64,000 bases of DNA, taken from assembly GCF_014926405.1 (NCBI RefSeq), contig NZ_JACXXJ020000001.1, positions 62,001-126,000 of the forward strand. The letters run 5' to 3'. The notes beneath the pieces are model-generated. The model searched no databases. It was not told the DNA's origin and was given only the letters and a program-made list of their open reading frames with translations. The translations under genes and the position numbers were made by a program. Source of the DNA: Agrobacterium vitis (GTDB lineage Bacteria > Pseudomonadota > Alphaproteobacteria > Rhizobiales > Rhizobiaceae). Positions within the stretch are counted from its first letter, which is position 1; the number at the start of each line of letters is the position of its first letter. Positions 46,725 through 56,782 of the stretch are shown one piece after another.

Positions 46725-47894
46725 TTATCTGTTGAACGCCGTAACGACGGGCAAGCCGAACAGTTTTGCCCAGGCCATCACGCTCGCGTTTTGTATGGCG
46801 ACGATCGACGTTCCCGCGGTCCACCATCCGTTGCCCGGGGCAACGATTGCGGTCGGGGAATGCAGCATCGACTGCAGGACCGGCCAAAGGAGGAGCTGTT
46901 CGTAGCAGATCAGCGCGGCGAGCTTCTGGCCGTCGCTTTGCACAACTGGATTGCCGAAGAGGTTGGCGCGGGCTCCGCCGCCCTGCCCGGTCCATGCCCG
47001 CCATGGCTGCCACATGGACACCGGGACCGGCACGCGTTCGCGATAGAGAATTCGTGCTTCGTCAGCCGAAATCGCCACCACGACATTGTCGTAGCCGGTC
47101 GGACCGATGACGGCCGCGCCGGCGATCACGGTGATGTCGCCGCCGCCCAAGCCCTCTCGCCATTGGCGCTCGATCGTTGGCGTCCAGAAGCCGAGCGCAC
47201 TTTCAGGAAGGACGACAAAGCGGGTTTTCTCACCCGCAGCCGCGCGCACCGTTGCAATCAGGTCACGGTGATAGCCAAGCGAGCCGTCTCTTCCGAGTTT
47301 CTGACCCTGTTCGAGGTCGACGCCCTTCCATCCCTCCGGTAGATTCGGTGAAGTCCACGTAGCGGCGGACCAGAGCCAAAATCCTCCCAGGACAATGGCG
47401 GCAGCCGGCCAGTATCGCGATGTCATTGTCGCCAGGCCGGCTGTCATCGCGACCAGCCCCCACCATCCCCATCCCGGAAAGAGCACGCCTGTAGCGCTCA
47501 GCGGATGTGCCCAGCCGGTTATGCCGAGGGGCGGAAGTCCCATGAGAAGCGCCGCCGCCAGATAACGCGCCGCCCTGCCCATTCCCGGTCGACCTTTTCC
47601 CGGAGACTTCCCTTCCGGTCGCGCCTTCCAGAGCGCCGCATGCACGCCGGCAAAGGAGAGCGAAGCAGCTGCCCAGAGCAAAAGTCCAGGCCAGAGATCG
47701 GCGGCATAGAAATTGGCAACACCCTGCGGCAGCCCACGCGAGGCAGCCAGAAAATATCCGGCCGACACGAGCCCTGCCGCCAGGCGCGACGGCGACAACG
47801 CCCAGAGCGCCGGAAACAGCACCGCGACCGGAAGGGCCAGCACATGACCGCTCCAGGCAATCCAGCCGCAGGCGACAGATGCGGCGATGAGCAA
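46725..47894 (-). CDS. traB: TraB, conjugal transfer protein with nitrilase-like domain
   Basis: Membrane protein matching Ti-plasmid TraB, related to apolipoprotein N-acyltransferases. The N-terminal half has several hydrophobic segments; the C-terminal half holds a nitrilase-like domain with the catalytic Glu in VVLPESALGF and the Cys in LAALICYEQLLL. The open frame runs up to 48146, but that extension lies entirely inside traF in another frame. A TTG at 47894 shortly after the traF stop gives a natural N-terminus beginning LIAASVACGWIAW. The start is uncertain by tens of bases. Confidence 0.82.
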   Translation of the reverse strand: MLIAASVACGWIAWSGHVLALPVAVLFPALWALSPSRLAAGLVSAGYFLAASRGLPQGVANFYAADLWPGLLLWAAASLSFAGVHAALWKARPEGKSPGKGRPGMGRAARYLAAALLMGLPPLGITGWAHPLSATGVLFPGWGWWGLVAMTAGLATMTSRYWPAAAIVLGGFWLWSAATWTSPNLPEGWKGVDLEQGQKLGRDGSLGYHRDLIATVRAAAGEKTRFVVLPESALGFWTPTIERQWREGLGGGDITVIAGAAVIGPTGYDNVVVAISADEARILYRERVPVPVSMWQPWRAWTGQGGGARANLFGNPVVQSDGQKLAALICYEQLLLWPVLQSMLHSPTAIVAPGNGWWTAGTSIVAIQNASVMAWAKLFGLPVVTAFNR

Positions 47895-47910
47895 GCAGGA
47901 GCTCTGCCGT

Positions 47911-48438
47911 TTACGGTTCGAAAGTGAGGACCGGCCGCGCCAGGCCGAGAAGGCCCGTGTCCGGAACCGGCCCGAAGTACCGTGAGTCATAGGAGCTCGC
48001 AAAGGATGAGTGAAGAAACAGATTTTTCGGCGGCACGATGCCGCTTCCGAACGGTGTGATCGGCCTGCCCTCGCCATCGCTCTGTCTGAGGAGCGACGAA
48101 GGAAGAATTCTGCCGTCGACCGCGACATTCGCACCGATCGCGACATGCTGTCCGGGAAGCGCCGCCACTGTCTTGATTAGCGGCGCAAAGCCGCCAGAGC
48201 AAAGCCCGCGGCGCAGATACCCGCGCTGACGGGCCTCCTCGAAGATTGCTGTCACCGGCAGGCAGACGAACACCAGATCACCGATTTCGACCGGACGATG
48301 GAGAGCTTCGATGCGCCAGAGCCCAAGCGGTTCGCTCGGCGTCAGGTTCAACCGAAAGCCGCCCATATATGCGATCGCCGCCAGACCGGTGACCACCCCG
48401 CCAGCGCCGGCCAGAAACAGGAGGACGCGCCGCCTCAT
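47911..48438 (-). CDS. traF: TraF, signal-peptidase-like conjugal transfer protease
   Basis: A 175-aa S26-family (TraF/LepB-like) serine protease with one N-terminal membrane segment. The catalytic Ser is in [11 protein letters not shown] near residue 35 and the catalytic Lys in [13 protein letters not shown] near residue 90. In pTi and RP4 systems TraF matures and cyclises the pilin subunit TrbC. Its ATG overlaps the traA stop by four bases. The trb operon it would serve is outside the window. Confidence 0.93.
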   Translation of the reverse strand: MRRRVLLFLAGAGGVVTGLAAIAYMGGFRLNLTPSEPLGLWRIEALHRPVEIGDLVFVCLPVTAIFEEARQRGYLRRGLCSGGFAPLIKTVAALPGQHVAIGANVAVDGRILPSSLLRQSDGEGRPITPFGSGIVPPKNLFLHSSFASSYDSRYFGPVPDTGLLGLARPVLTFEP

Positions 48439-51400
48439 TGCTTCAGCACCGGCGTCTGGCGCTGGTTAAGACGCAAACCCTCGGACTGCCGCAGGGTCTG
48501 GACGGTGCGCTCGTGAGCGGCGATCTGCTGGGCCGTGCGCATGATCGGCCAGGCTTCCTTCAGACGCTCCTTCTGCTCAGGCTGCATCCCGTCGGAGAAT
48601 TTGTCGAAGAGCTTTCCGAACGGTTCACGCGCAGCATTGGTGAGCAAGCTGCGCTCGCCGAAGCGCTCGGTGACGGCTTGGTTGAACCCGTCAATTTCCA
48701 GCTTGGTTTCCCGATTGCTCAGTGCATATGCCATGGCCGCCGGCAGATCGTTCCGGTCGATTGCGTCGCGCACGCGCTCCAGCACAACATGTGCGGCCGG
48801 CGAGAGCGCCGGGATGTCGATTGACACGCGCTGACGCAGGGCTTGTTCTTCAGTCGCCATGCGCTGCGTCGCGGTCTCTCGCATCCGCAGATATTGCACG
48901 AGGTCGCGCTTCAGGGCAGGCACATTGAGCTCGGCGATGCGGCGTGCCTCTCGCTCAGTCTTGCTGGCCAGAATTCCGGTCTTGCCCTTCAGCGCCCCGA
49001 TCGATGCCGGCTCGGCTTCCAGCTTCTGCAGGGCGTGACGAGCGCTGTCCTTGTCGGCCAGTACGGCATCGAAGTTCATCGCCCGGAATGCAGTTTCGGG
49101 ATCGGCGAAGACATAGCGGAAACGCGCCGAGACCTCCTCCCATTGCTGCTTCAGGGCAGGATCGGCGCCGAGCTTGTCACTAAGCGTATCGGCAACAGAA
49201 CCGGAGAATGTCTTGATGCCTGCAACCATGGGCGCGGCCTCCTTCATCGTTTGGGTTTTCGGGGATTGGTCGAGGCCGAAGCGCTCACCGAGCGCACGAA
49301 GCCTATGAACGAGATCGGAAAGTTTTGTTTTTTGGCGCAGCGTCCAGTCGAGCCTGTCGCGCAGCAATGTTCGCGCCACCTGCATGATGTGCAGGCCACG
49401 GTTTTCGGCAAAGCGGAGCGCCTCGCGGTAGAGCCGACCGCGCTCATAATCGAGCGTCGTCTCCTTGGCATTCCTTCGGGAAAGTACCTTGGACAAGCCT
49501 CCATTGAAGGAAAAGGAGCGACGTCCGTAATAGAGCTGCAGATCCTCGCGATGGCGGGTCATCGCCACATAGGTCAGATGCCGGTCGAGGGAGAGGCTTG
49601 CCAACACCTTCACGCAGTCGACGGTAGCGCCTTGCGATTTATGGATCGTCGTGGCGTAACCATGATCGAGATTGCTGTAGAAGCGTTGCTCGACGATGAC
49701 CTGCCGGCGCTGATCACCCTCTCCGACGACAGCAACGATCCTGTTCGGTGCGGCCTCAATGACATGAGCGATCATGCCGTTCTTGACGCCGAGCGAGGTC
49801 TCGTTCTTCAGGAAGACGATCTGGTCGCCCACGTCGAACTGGCGAATGCCGTCAGCCGTTTTGAAGACATGGCCCTCACCGACAATGCCGCGTTCGACGA
49901 GTTTTTCGCGAGCCATAATGTTCAGCATCCGCACGTCGCGGCGCAGATGTGCCAGAATCAGCGTTGTCTTCGTCTGATCGTAATCGTGGTTCCAATCACC
50001 GATCAGCCGCTCGACCGCCTCGGCCTTGAGGCGCGTTCCCGTGATCCTGACATTGGCATCATAGGCGGTCAGCGCCTTTTCCACATTGCCCCGCGCCAGA
50101 TCCAGCGACGCCTTGCGCATCCAGTCCTCGCGCTGGCGATAGATGGTCTCCAGTTCGGCGTAACCGATCCGGTCAACGATGGCGCGGAAGGCAGCACCCG
50201 CCTCGATCGGCTGGAGCTGTTCGGGATCGCCGACCAGAACGATCTTGGCGCCTGCCCTGACGACGGTATCGACAAAGCCGGCCATCTGTTTTGAGGCGAC
50301 CATGCCCGCCTCGTCCATGACGAAGACGGTTTTGTCATCGAGAACGTCACGGCCCCGATTCCAGCGCAGTTCCCACGACGCGAGCGTCCGGCTCTGGATC
50401 CCCGCTTCCTTCTCCAGGCCTTCGGCCGCCTTGCCGGCAAGCGCGCCGCCGACAACCCGGTATCCGGCCAGTTCCCAAACCTCGCGGGCGGCTTTCATCA
50501 TCGTGGTCTTGCCCGCACCGGCACGTCCAACCACAGCGGCGATCCGGGCTGGACCGGCGATGCGCTCAATCGCGGTTTTCTGCTCTTCCGAGAGACGCTC
50601 ATGCCGCCGGAACGTTGCGTCCAGAGCAGCTTCAGAGACAGCATGACCGTCCCGGTTCGACAGCCATAACGCTTGTCGCATCATCGTCGCCTCGAGGCGG
50701 ATCATCGCCCGTGTCGAATAGCGGGCCGGCACCTTCTCACCGGTGGAAAAATCGATTGTGTCGCGCTGCAGCCGGAGAACCTCGGGGTTCAGGATGATGC
50801 GTAACATCAGTTGCTGGAAGACAGCCGGGTCATCGACGTAGCGGTGCAGAACCTTGGCGACATCGCGCTCATCGAAGACACTTTTCTCCCGCGTGATCAG
50901 GTCGAGCACGATCTCAGGACGACGAAGAATGCGCCGGGCGTTCTCGCTCCGCCGCTCTTCGTTCAATTCGAGGCGCTCAAGCTCTGGCCGGACGCCCTGC
51001 TCCTGCGCCTTGCGCTCGATCGCCTTGGCGCCGACGCCGAGATGGATGGTCGGCTCGAGCTCGATGCCCTGCTTTTCGTAGGAACGACCATCGATCTTGA
51101 GATCGATGCCGCCAAGCGCCAGGTGATGGTTCAGCCGCTCGAACCATCCATCGCGCAGGACGTTGAAGTCATCCGTCGACCCGGCCCAGAGTTCGTAGAG
51201 GATTTTCCCGGATTTCGTGCGAACCGGCTGGCCGTCCTCACCGATGACCGCCACCTTCTTCGGCCCGAAGCCCTCCTCGGTCAGCGGCCGCAATGTGGTC
51301 ATCAGATGGATATGCGGATTGCCGGGATTGTCATGGTAAACCCAGTCGGCGACCATGCCTTTTGCAAGGATATGTTTCTCCACGAAATCACGAACCAGGA

Positions 51401-51737
51401 CGATGTTCTGCTCGGGTGTAAGCTCCAGCGGCAGTGCGATCGTCAGGTCGCGAGCCAGCTGCGCGTCGGAGCGTTTTTCGAAAGCCTCGACCTTGTTCCA
51501 GAAGGCCTCAGAGGCCCCGGCAACAGAGCGGTCGGCGAGCATCGCGCGGACCCATTTCGGGGCATCGGCCGGGAGCATGAATTCCTCATGCACCAGACCT
51601 TGCTTACGGGTGTAGTCGATGGTGCGGGCCTCGCGCTCGTATTCCATCTTCGCGCAGTGCCGGTAAGCCGCCGACAGCACCACGCTGCGGCCGCCGCCGC
51701 GGCTGACGATGCTGGCTGAGAAGTGGGCGATGGCCAC
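48435..51737 (-). CDS. traA: TraA, conjugative relaxase-helicase
   Basis: A 1,100-aa relaxase. The N-terminal MobA/MobL domain begins [20 protein letters not shown] and carries the metal-binding histidine cluster in [13 protein letters not shown]. The middle is a RecD/TraI-like helicase with Walker [14 protein letters not shown], Walker B FVMDEAGM and [10 protein letters not shown]. It nicks oriT and unwinds the transferred strand. The GTG at 51737 gives the established N-terminus; the longer frame to 51818 would begin inside oriT. It heads the traAFBH operon, diverging from traCDG. Confidence 0.95.
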   Translation of the reverse strand: MAIAHFSASIVSRGGGRSVVLSAAYRHCAKMEYEREARTIDYTRKQGLVHEEFMLPADAPKWVRAMLADRSVAGASEAFWNKVEAFEKRSDAQLARDLTIALPLELTPEQNIVLVRDFVEKHILAKGMVADWVYHDNPGNPHIHLMTTLRPLTEEGFGPKKVAVIGEDGQPVRTKSGKILYELWAGSTDDFNVLRDGWFERLNHHLALGGIDLKIDGRSYEKQGIELEPTIHLGVGAKAIERKAQEQGVRPELERLELNEERRSENARRILRRPEIVLDLITREKSVFDERDVAKVLHRYVDDPAVFQQLMLRIILNPEVLRLQRDTIDFSTGEKVPARYSTRAMIRLEATMMRQALWLSNRDGHAVSEAALDATFRRHERLSEEQKTAIERIAGPARIAAVVGRAGAGKTTMMKAAREVWELAGYRVVGGALAGKAAEGLEKEAGIQSRTLASWELRWNRGRDVLDDKTVFVMDEAGMVASKQMAGFVDTVVRAGAKIVLVGDPEQLQPIEAGAAFRAIVDRIGYAELETIYRQREDWMRKASLDLARGNVEKALTAYDANVRITGTRLKAEAVERLIGDWNHDYDQTKTTLILAHLRRDVRMLNIMAREKLVERGIVGEGHVFKTADGIRQFDVGDQIVFLKNETSLGVKNGMIAHVIEAAPNRIVAVVGEGDQRRQVIVEQRFYSNLDHGYATTIHKSQGATVDCVKVLASLSLDRHLTYVAMTRHREDLQLYYGRRSFSFNGGLSKVLSRRNAKETTLDYERGRLYREALRFAENRGLHIMQVARTLLRDRLDWTLRQKTKLSDLVHRLRALGERFGLDQSPKTQTMKEAAPMVAGIKTFSGSVADTLSDKLGADPALKQQWEEVSARFRYVFADPETAFRAMNFDAVLADKDSARHALQKLEAEPASIGALKGKTGILASKTEREARRIAELNVPALKRDLVQYLRMRETATQRMATEEQALRQRVSIDIPALSPAAHVVLERVRDAIDRNDLPAAMAYALSNRETKLEIDGFNQAVTERFGERSLLTNAAREPFGKLFDKFSDGMQPEQKERLKEAWPIMRTAQQIAAHERTVQTLRQSEGLRLNQRQTPVLKQ

Positions 51738-51810
51738 GGCGCAGGAAACTCCAGGTTCGAACATCGTTCGTCGGGAGTGGCGGCACAGCCCGGCCCCGCC
51801 AGCGCTGTAA

Positions 51811-51860
51811 GCAAGCACGTCGCATCAGCGACGTATAATTGCGCCCTTGGAAGCCGCTCC
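51811..51860. other. Origin of transfer (oriT), Ti/RSF1010-like
   Basis: A short hairpin CGTCGC-ATCA-GCGACG (51818-51833) is followed by TATAATTGCGCCCTTGG (51834-51850), which matches the nick-region layout of the Q-type oriT shared by RSF1010 and Ti plasmids (hairpin, AT-rich spacer, GCGCCCT core). It lies in the divergent gap between traA and traC, where pTi oriT lies. The nick should fall within or next to the core. Confidence 0.85.
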
Positions 51861-51903
51861 TTCGGAACGGCTGGGATCATCCACCAAAGCGTGCAATCTG
51901 CCG

Positions 51904-51921
51904 ATGTGCAGATCTGCACAT
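51904..51921. promoter_or_regulatory. Perfect tra box (TraR binding site)
   Basis: ATGTGCAGATCTGCACAT is a perfect 18-base dyad identical to the consensus tra box. It lies between oriT and traC, so one site can activate both traAFBH and traCDG. A quorum-bound TraR dimer from either traR copy should bind it. Confidence 0.96.
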
Positions 51922-51994
51922 TCCCTTTCATGACATCCGGAGGAATTCTGACGTCGCGAGTGCAACGCCAGAATCTCAAGGAGAACCAACCGGA

Positions 51995-52291
51995 ATGAAA
52001 AAACCGTCATCGAAGATCAGGGAAGAAATCGCCAGATTGCAGGACCAGCTGAAACAGGCCGAAACACGCGAGGCCGAGCGCATTGGCCGGATCGCGCTAA
52101 GGGCCGGGCTTGGGGAAATCGAGATCGAGGAGGCCGAGCTTCAGTCAGCCTTCGAAGAAGTCGCCAAACGGTTTCGCGGCGGCAAGGGCTCGGCGACCGG
52201 AAAGAGACAAGCCGGAGAAAGCCGGACCGGTAGCGAGCCGTCCGCGGCGCTCGCGTCTGGCGCGAATGAAGGCGGGTCTGGCGAGGCTTGA
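51995..52291 (+). CDS. traC: TraC, oriT-processing accessory protein
   Basis: A 98-aa protein matching Ti-plasmid TraC: a helical, heavily charged N-terminal half ([20 protein letters not shown]) and a disordered Gly/Ser/Ala-rich tail. TraC belongs to the MobC-like DNA-processing proteins that assist the relaxase at oriT. The ATG at 51995 is preceded by AAGGAG at 51978-51983. It heads traCDG, and traD follows after four bases. Confidence 0.92.
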   Translation: MKKPSSKIREEIARLQDQLKQAETREAERIGRIALRAGLGEIEIEEAELQSAFEEVAKRFRGGKGSATGKRQAGESRTGSEPSAALASGANEGGSGEA

Positions 52292-52295
52292 ACGG

Positions 52296-52511
52296 ATGGC
52301 AAAGTCGATGACGTCAGACGCACGCAAGAAGGACACCCGCGAAAAAATCGAGCTCGGCGGGCTGATCGTGAAAGCCGGGCTGCGCTACGAAAAGCGGGCG
52401 CTGCTGCTCGGGCTCTTGATCGACGGCGGCCGCCGGCTCAAGGGCGACGAAGAAGAGCGGTCACGCTTGACCGCCATCGGCGCGGAGGCGTTCGGCCATG
52501 ACGATGAATAG
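52296..52511 (+). CDS. traD: TraD, small conjugal transfer protein
   Basis: A 71-aa protein, the usual size of Ti-plasmid TraD. It reads [17 protein letters not shown] then [20 protein letters not shown] and is highly charged. It is a small DNA-processing accessory protein whose mechanism is not well defined. The start at 52296 lies four bases after traC, and the 3' end overlaps the traG start by 14 bases. Confidence 0.92.
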   Translation: MAKSMTSDARKKDTREKIELGGLIVKAGLRYEKRALLLGLLIDGGRRLKGDEEERSRLTAIGAEAFGHDDE

Positions 52512-54474
52512 GCTTTTGCTGTTGATCCTGCCGGCAATCATAATGCTCGCGGCGATGTTCGCGACATCCGGGATGGAGCAGCGACTGGCGGCATTCGGAA
52601 CGTCCCCGCAGGCGAAGCTGATGCTGGGACGCGCCGGGCTCGCGCTCCCCTACATCGCTGCGGTGGCGATCGGCATAATTGGCCTCTTCGCCGCGAACGG
52701 ATGGGCCAACATCAAGGCCGCCGGTCTGAGCGTGCTGGCCGGAAACGGCGTGGTCATCACCATCGCAACACTGCGCGAGGTAATTCGCCTGAATAGCATC
52801 GCAAGCAGGGTGCCTGCCGAACAATCGGTTTTGGCCTATGCCGATCCGGTGACGATGATCGGCGTAGGCACTGCCTTCATCAGCGGAATGTTCGCGCTGC
52901 GTGTCGCGATCAAGGGCAATGCCGCGTTCGCAACAACAGCGCCCAAACGGATCGGCGGCAAGCGGGCTTTGCATGGCGAGGCCGACTGGATGAAGATCCA
53001 GGAGGCGGCAAAACTGTTTCCCGAACCGGGCGGTATCGTCATCGGCGAGCGCTATCGGGTTGATCGGGACAGTGTTGCCGCCATGCCGTTTCGCGCTGAC
53101 GATCGCCAAAGCTGGGGCGCTGGCGGCAAGTCGCCGCTGCTCTGCTTCGACGGTTCCTTCGGATCATCGCATGGCATCGTCTTCGCCGGCTCCGGCGGTT
53201 TCAAGACGACATCGGTGACGATCCCGACCGCGCTCAAATGGGGCGGCGGGCTTGTCGTTCTGGACCCGTCAAGCGAGGTCGCGCCGATGGTCTGCGAGCA
53301 CCGGCGTCAGGCCGGCCGCAAGGTGATCGTGCTCGATCCGACAGCCGGCGGTGTCGGCTTCAACGCCCTCGACTGGATCGGCCGTCATGGCAATACCAAG
53401 GAAGAGGATATCGTCGCCGTCGCCACATGGATCATGACCGACAATCCCCGAACGGCATCCGCCCGCGACGACTTCTTCCGCGCTTCCGCCATGCAGCTGC
53501 TGACCGCCCTAATCGCCGACGTGTGCCTGTCAGGGCACACGGAAGTGGAAGACCAGACGCTGCGCCGCGTCCGCGCCAACCTGTCCGAACCGGAACCCAA
53601 GCTGCGCGCGCGTCTGACGAAGATCTACGAAGGGTCTGAATCCGACTTCGTGAAGGAGAATGTGTCAGTCTTCGTCAACATGACGCCGGAGACGTTTTCC
53701 GGTGTTTATGCCAATGCGGTGAAGGAAACCCATTGGCTGTCCTATCCCAACTATGCCGGACTTGTATCGGGCGACAGCTTTTCGACCGACGATCTCGCCG
53801 ACGGCGGAACGGACATCTTCATCGCGCTCGACCTGAAGGTGCTGGAAGCCCATCCCGGCCTCGCGCGTGTCGTCATCGGCTCGCTGCTCAACGCGATCTA
53901 TAACCGCAACGGCAACGTGAAGGGTCGCACCCTCTTCCTGCTCGACGAGGTGGCGCGTCTCGGCTACCTGCGCATCCTCGAAACCGCTCGCGACGCAGGC
54001 CGCAAATACGGCATCATGCTGACGACGATCTTCCAGTCGCTCGGCCAGATGCGTGAGGCCTATGGCGGGCGGGATGCGACCAGCAAATGGTTCGAATCCG
54101 CATCGTGGATTTCGTTTGCGGCAATTAACGATCCCGATACCGCCGACTATATCTCGAAGCGCTGTGGAGACACCACTGTCGAGGTCGACCAGACCAACCG
54201 TTCAACCGGAATGAAGGGATCTTCGCGATCGAGATCGAAGCAGCTCAGTCGCCGGCCGCTGATCCTGCCGCATGAAGTTCTGCGCATGCGCAGCGACGAG
54301 CAGATCGTCTTCACCTCGGGCAATCCGCCGCTCCGGTGCGGCCGGGCCATCTGGTTCCGCCGTGATGACATGAAAGCCTGTGTCGGCGAGAACAGGTTCC
54401 ATCGAACCGGAACCGGAACCGATACGCACACCGAACATGCGCCGCCATGGCAGAAGGAAGGGACGCGCCCATGA
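52498..54474 (+). CDS. traG: TraG, type IV coupling protein
   Basis: A 658-aa VirD4/TraG-family ATPase that couples the relaxosome to the mating-pore apparatus at the inner membrane. The N-terminus holds membrane segments ([15 protein letters not shown], then [13 protein letters not shown]). Walker A is in [11 protein letters not shown] near residue 230 and Walker B in [12 protein letters not shown] near residue 485. The tail after residue 620 is short and probably disordered. It is the last canonical gene of traCDG and overlaps the following small gene. Confidence 0.95.
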   Translation: MTMNRLLLLILPAIIMLAAMFATSGMEQRLAAFGTSPQAKLMLGRAGLALPYIAAVAIGIIGLFAANGWANIKAAGLSVLAGNGVVITIATLREVIRLNSIASRVPAEQSVLAYADPVTMIGVGTAFISGMFALRVAIKGNAAFATTAPKRIGGKRALHGEADWMKIQEAAKLFPEPGGIVIGERYRVDRDSVAAMPFRADDRQSWGAGGKSPLLCFDGSFGSSHGIVFAGSGGFKTTSVTIPTALKWGGGLVVLDPSSEVAPMVCEHRRQAGRKVIVLDPTAGGVGFNALDWIGRHGNTKEEDIVAVATWIMTDNPRTASARDDFFRASAMQLLTALIADVCLSGHTEVEDQTLRRVRANLSEPEPKLRARLTKIYEGSESDFVKENVSVFVNMTPETFSGVYANAVKETHWLSYPNYAGLVSGDSFSTDDLADGGTDIFIALDLKVLEAHPGLARVVIGSLLNAIYNRNGNVKGRTLFLLDEVARLGYLRILETARDAGRKYGIMLTTIFQSLGQMREAYGGRDATSKWFESASWISFAAINDPDTADYISKRCGDTTVEVDQTNRSTGMKGSSRSRSKQLSRRPLILPHEVLRMRSDEQIVFTSGNPPLRCGRAIWFRRDDMKACVGENRFHRTGTGTDTHTEHAPPWQKEGTRP

Positions 54475-54869
54475 GGCATTGGAGAAAAACCTGGTACTCG
54501 CTGATCGGCCCGCTGATGATCTGGGTCGCGTTCATTATCGTCACGCCGTTTTTCGGTGTGGCAGCGATCGCCTCTCTTGGCGTGCTCCCGCTGCCTGGCG
54601 AAACGATCCTGAAAACAATCGGCATGTTCTGTGTCCTGATCCTTGCGCCGCTCGCAGCCCTTGCCGAGATCGCGCCGCCTATCGTGACGAGAGAAGAGGT
54701 GCGGTGGCGCAATCGCAACAGCGAGACACACTTCGAAGGTGCCGTCATATGGGAAGACATTGCGTTTCTGCCGCCCATCCTGAACCGAATTCGCTCAACG
54801 ACGGGCAAGCGTCGGCAGCAGGCGGACGAACGCGACACTGCGGCGAATGCCACAACGGTCAGCACGTGA
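54471..54869 (+). CDS. Hypothetical membrane protein downstream of traG
   Basis: A 132-aa protein with two hydrophobic segments (LIGPLMIWVAFIIVTPFF and IGMFCVLILAPLAALAE) and a charged C-terminal tail rich in Arg. The ATG overlaps the traG stop (ATGA), so it is probably co-transcribed with traCDG and made during conjugation. No family was recognised. Its stop overlaps the start of the exported nuclease gene. Confidence 0.72.
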   Translation: MRHWRKTWYSLIGPLMIWVAFIIVTPFFGVAAIASLGVLPLPGETILKTIGMFCVLILAPLAALAEIAPPIVTREEVRWRNRNSETHFEGAVIWEDIAFLPPILNRIRSTTGKRRQQADERDTAANATTVST

Positions 54870-55336
54870 TGCATCGGTCGATATGGGTTGCGGTGCTGGT
54901 GTTTGGCGGTGTGTTGTGCTTCGAGCGCACCGGCGGGCTGGATCGGATGGTCGCGCTCACCTCTGCTTCTGCAGAGGACACGCTTTCAGCCTCGTTCTCG
55001 ATCTGTGGTGAAGACCGCCGCATGAACTGCGTCGTCGACGGCGACACCTTCTGGTTCAAGGGAGAGAAAATTCGGATCGCCGATATCGACACACCCGAAC
55101 TCAGCCCGCCCCGTTGCACGGCAGAACGGGTCAAGGGCGAGGCGGCCAAAGCACGTATTCTGGTTCTCCTAAACGCTGGCCCATTCTCGATGAGCACGGA
55201 ATTGCGCGACGAAGACAGGTATGGTCGCAAGCTCAGGACTGTCAGCCGAAAAGGGCAATCGTTTGGCGAGATTCTCGTGGGAGAAGGCCTTGCGCGTCGA
55301 TGGGACGGTGCGCGTCGAAGCTGGTGCGATAGCTGA
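54869..55336 (+). CDS. Exported staphylococcal-nuclease-like protein
   Basis: A 155-aa protein with an N-terminal hydrophobic export segment (SIWVAVLVFGGVLCF) and an SNase (thermonuclease) domain: VVDGDTFWFKGEKIRIADID, then DTPEL, ERVKGEAAKARILVLL and DRYGRKL. The calcium-binding Asp of VDGDT and the Arg of the DRYGR motif are present, so it should be active. It overlaps the preceding gene and extends the traG transcript. Genes of this kind are found beside tra genes of rhizobial plasmids; their role in mating is unknown. Confidence 0.82.
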   Translation: MHRSIWVAVLVFGGVLCFERTGGLDRMVALTSASAEDTLSASFSICGEDRRMNCVVDGDTFWFKGEKIRIADIDTPELSPPRCTAERVKGEAAKARILVLLNAGPFSMSTELRDEDRYGRKLRTVSRKGQSFGEILVGEGLARRWDGARRSWCDS

Positions 55337-55575
55337 CCGCAAACCAGGCCGTTCCAATGTTATCATCCGCCGGCATCGCCGGCCATGCGAGATGGATCGT
55401 AACCGGGATCGGCCGAAACCGTATGGCGGGTTCGGTGCGCTTGCGCATAGAGCCGTGCGGCGAAGCCGCCTCGCCCAGTTCCCTGTCTGAAATCATCACT
55501 GCGATGAATCGGTGACACCGGATCGATTCAGATAACTCGTTGGACGCTGCTTGCCGAGACAGCGACAATGAGGGC

Positions 55576-55833
55576 ATGGAAGACAAGGAGACATGCCCGG
55601 TTCATCTTCACCGCATCGAGACGGCGCAGAACATGCGGCGCTTCTACATGCTGGCGATCCAGCCGACACTGTTCGGCGGGGCTTCGGTCATCCGCAACTG
55701 GGGCAGGATCGGATCGGGCGGCCAGACGATGATGCAGACCTTCGATCATGCGGGCGATGCGAATACAGCACTCTCCCGTCTCGAACGAACCAAGAGACGA
55801 CGTGGCTATGGGGACGCGGGAAGTGCCGAATAG
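55576..55833 (+). CDS. WGR-domain protein
   Basis: An 85-aa protein made almost wholly of a WGR domain (MRRFYMLAIQPTLFG, then VIRNWGRIGSGGQ and TFDHAGDANTALSRLERTK). WGR domains occur in PARP-type enzymes and as small stand-alone proteins in rhizobia, where they are thought to bind nucleic acid. The start at 55576 is favoured over 55540 because the domain begins soon after. It stands alone after a 239-base gap in which I see nothing further. Confidence 0.82.
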   Translation: MEDKETCPVHLHRIETAQNMRRFYMLAIQPTLFGGASVIRNWGRIGSGGQTMMQTFDHAGDANTALSRLERTKRRRGYGDAGSAE

Positions 55834-55970
55834 CCGGTTCAATCGACCGACTTCCTGCATTTCCTGTGGCTTTCGCTGATCTTACGGGCGTTCTTGCCTT
55901 TCTGCCCCTTTCTTCGCCACATCTTCATTGTCAAAGCTGATGGATCGAAAACCTAAGAGGACCGTCCTTC

Positions 55971-56249
55971 ATGACCACGACCAACGAGATCGCCGACAAG
56001 ATCGCAGCCGACCAGAACCTCACCAAGGCGCAGGCCAAGACGATCGTCGAAAGCGTCTTCAAGCAGATCACCGACGCGGCGCTTGCTGGCGCAGAAACGT
56101 CGATCCCATCGTTTGGAAAGTTTAAGCTGAAGGACACCCCGGCGCGTGAAGGCCGCAATCCGGCAACCGGAGCGACAATCAAGATCGCGGCGTCGAAGAA
56201 GCTGACCTTTGCGCCCGGCAAAGCGGTCAAGGACGCGTTGAACGGCTGA
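55971..56249 (+). CDS. HU-family DNA-binding protein
   Basis: A 92-aa HU/IHF-family protein: NEIADKIAADQNLTKAQAK, then SIPSFGKFKLKDTPAREGRN and PATG with the beta-arm, and a basic C-terminus. It bends DNA and could assist replication, recombination or oriT processing on the plasmid. The typical HU length and complete arm suggest it is functional. A hairpin follows directly, facing the convergent small gene at 56461. Confidence 0.92.
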   Translation: MTTTNEIADKIAADQNLTKAQAKTIVESVFKQITDAALAGAETSIPSFGKFKLKDTPAREGRNPATGATIKIAASKKLTFAPGKAVKDALNG

Positions 56250-56258
56250 AGAAATCAC

Positions 56259-56303
56259 GCTGCCGGAAGCGGCAGCATCATGGAAGCCTCCTAGAAAGGA
56301 GGC
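56259..56303. terminator. Two hairpins between convergent genes
   Basis: GCTGCCG-GAAG-CGGCAGC at 56259-56276 follows the HU gene by ten bases. GCCTCCT-AGAA-AGGAGGC at 56286-56303 contains the stop of the 56-residue gene on the minus strand. Neither has a clear T run. Their position between convergent genes supports a bidirectional terminator. Confidence 0.5.
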
Positions 56304-56461
56304 TCCGCGCTGACGCGGCCGTCCTGCTCGGCCTCGATGGCTGCAAGCTCGGCCTGCACCATCTCCAGCTCCGCCGCGATCTGGCGGCGCTCGGCCGGAT
56401 CGCAGGCATTCCTGAGTTCGGCCTTAAGCTCTTCGCGCTGAATTTCGAGAGAAATCGTCAT
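56291..56461 (-). CDS. Small hypothetical protein, helical
   Basis: A 56-aa reading frame beginning MTISLEIQREELKAELRN and ending in AEPPF. It is almost entirely Glu/Arg/Ala-rich and predicted helical, with an Ala/Glu pattern consistent with a short coiled coil. No family assigned. It runs convergent to the HU gene and downstream of the first DUF736 gene on the same strand, separated by a terminator-like hairpin. Codon use is like that of its neighbours, which supports a real gene. Confidence 0.55.
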   Translation of the reverse strand: MTISLEIQREELKAELRNACDPAERRQIAAELEMVQAELAAIEAEQDGRVSAEPPF

Positions 56462-56782
56462 CGTCGTCTCCTTGACGTTTGTGAAAGACGACGCAGCGCG
56501 TCATGGCGAAGCGGAGGGGTCCAGCATCGCGGGACGCGACCGCCGGAGGCGGCGAGTGGAGGAGCCGATTTGCGGAAGCCGCCATCGGCGGAAGGAGCAA
56601 ATTGGAGGCGCCGCTCGTGCTGGACGCCTTCGGTTCGCCATGGCACCCTTGGACGAACTGAGCAGTTCCCCCACCTCCAGTGTGGCACCCCAAAAAGCCG
56701 GAAGCAGGCTCGATGCCTGCGCCCGGCTCTCCCTTGCGACACGAAAAGAGCCCCGCCTTTCGGCGGAGCTCCTCGGCGGTGA
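56462..56782. other. Intergenic region with a minus-strand terminator
   Basis: About 320 bases between two minus-strand genes. Apart from the terminator at 56744-56771 I see no gene or motif that I can support. Confidence 0.45.
56744..56771 (-). terminator. Rho-independent terminator of the first DUF736 gene
   Basis: On the minus strand, GAGCTCCGCC-GAAA-GGCGGGGCTC forms a ten-base stem with one mismatch and is followed by TTTT. It starts 12 bases after the stop of the DUF736 gene. Confidence 0.75.

Noticed and set aside
47895..48146. An 84-codon upstream extension of traB
   Set aside because: It lies inside traF in a different frame and is rich in Arg and Ser without family character.
48843..50294. 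A 483-codon open frame on the plus strand
   Set aside because: It is antisense to the helicase part of traA; long shadow frames are expected in GC-rich coding sequence.
51738..51818. An upstream extension of traA to 51818
   Set aside because: It would start within oriT; the known TraA N-terminus begins at the GTG at 51737.
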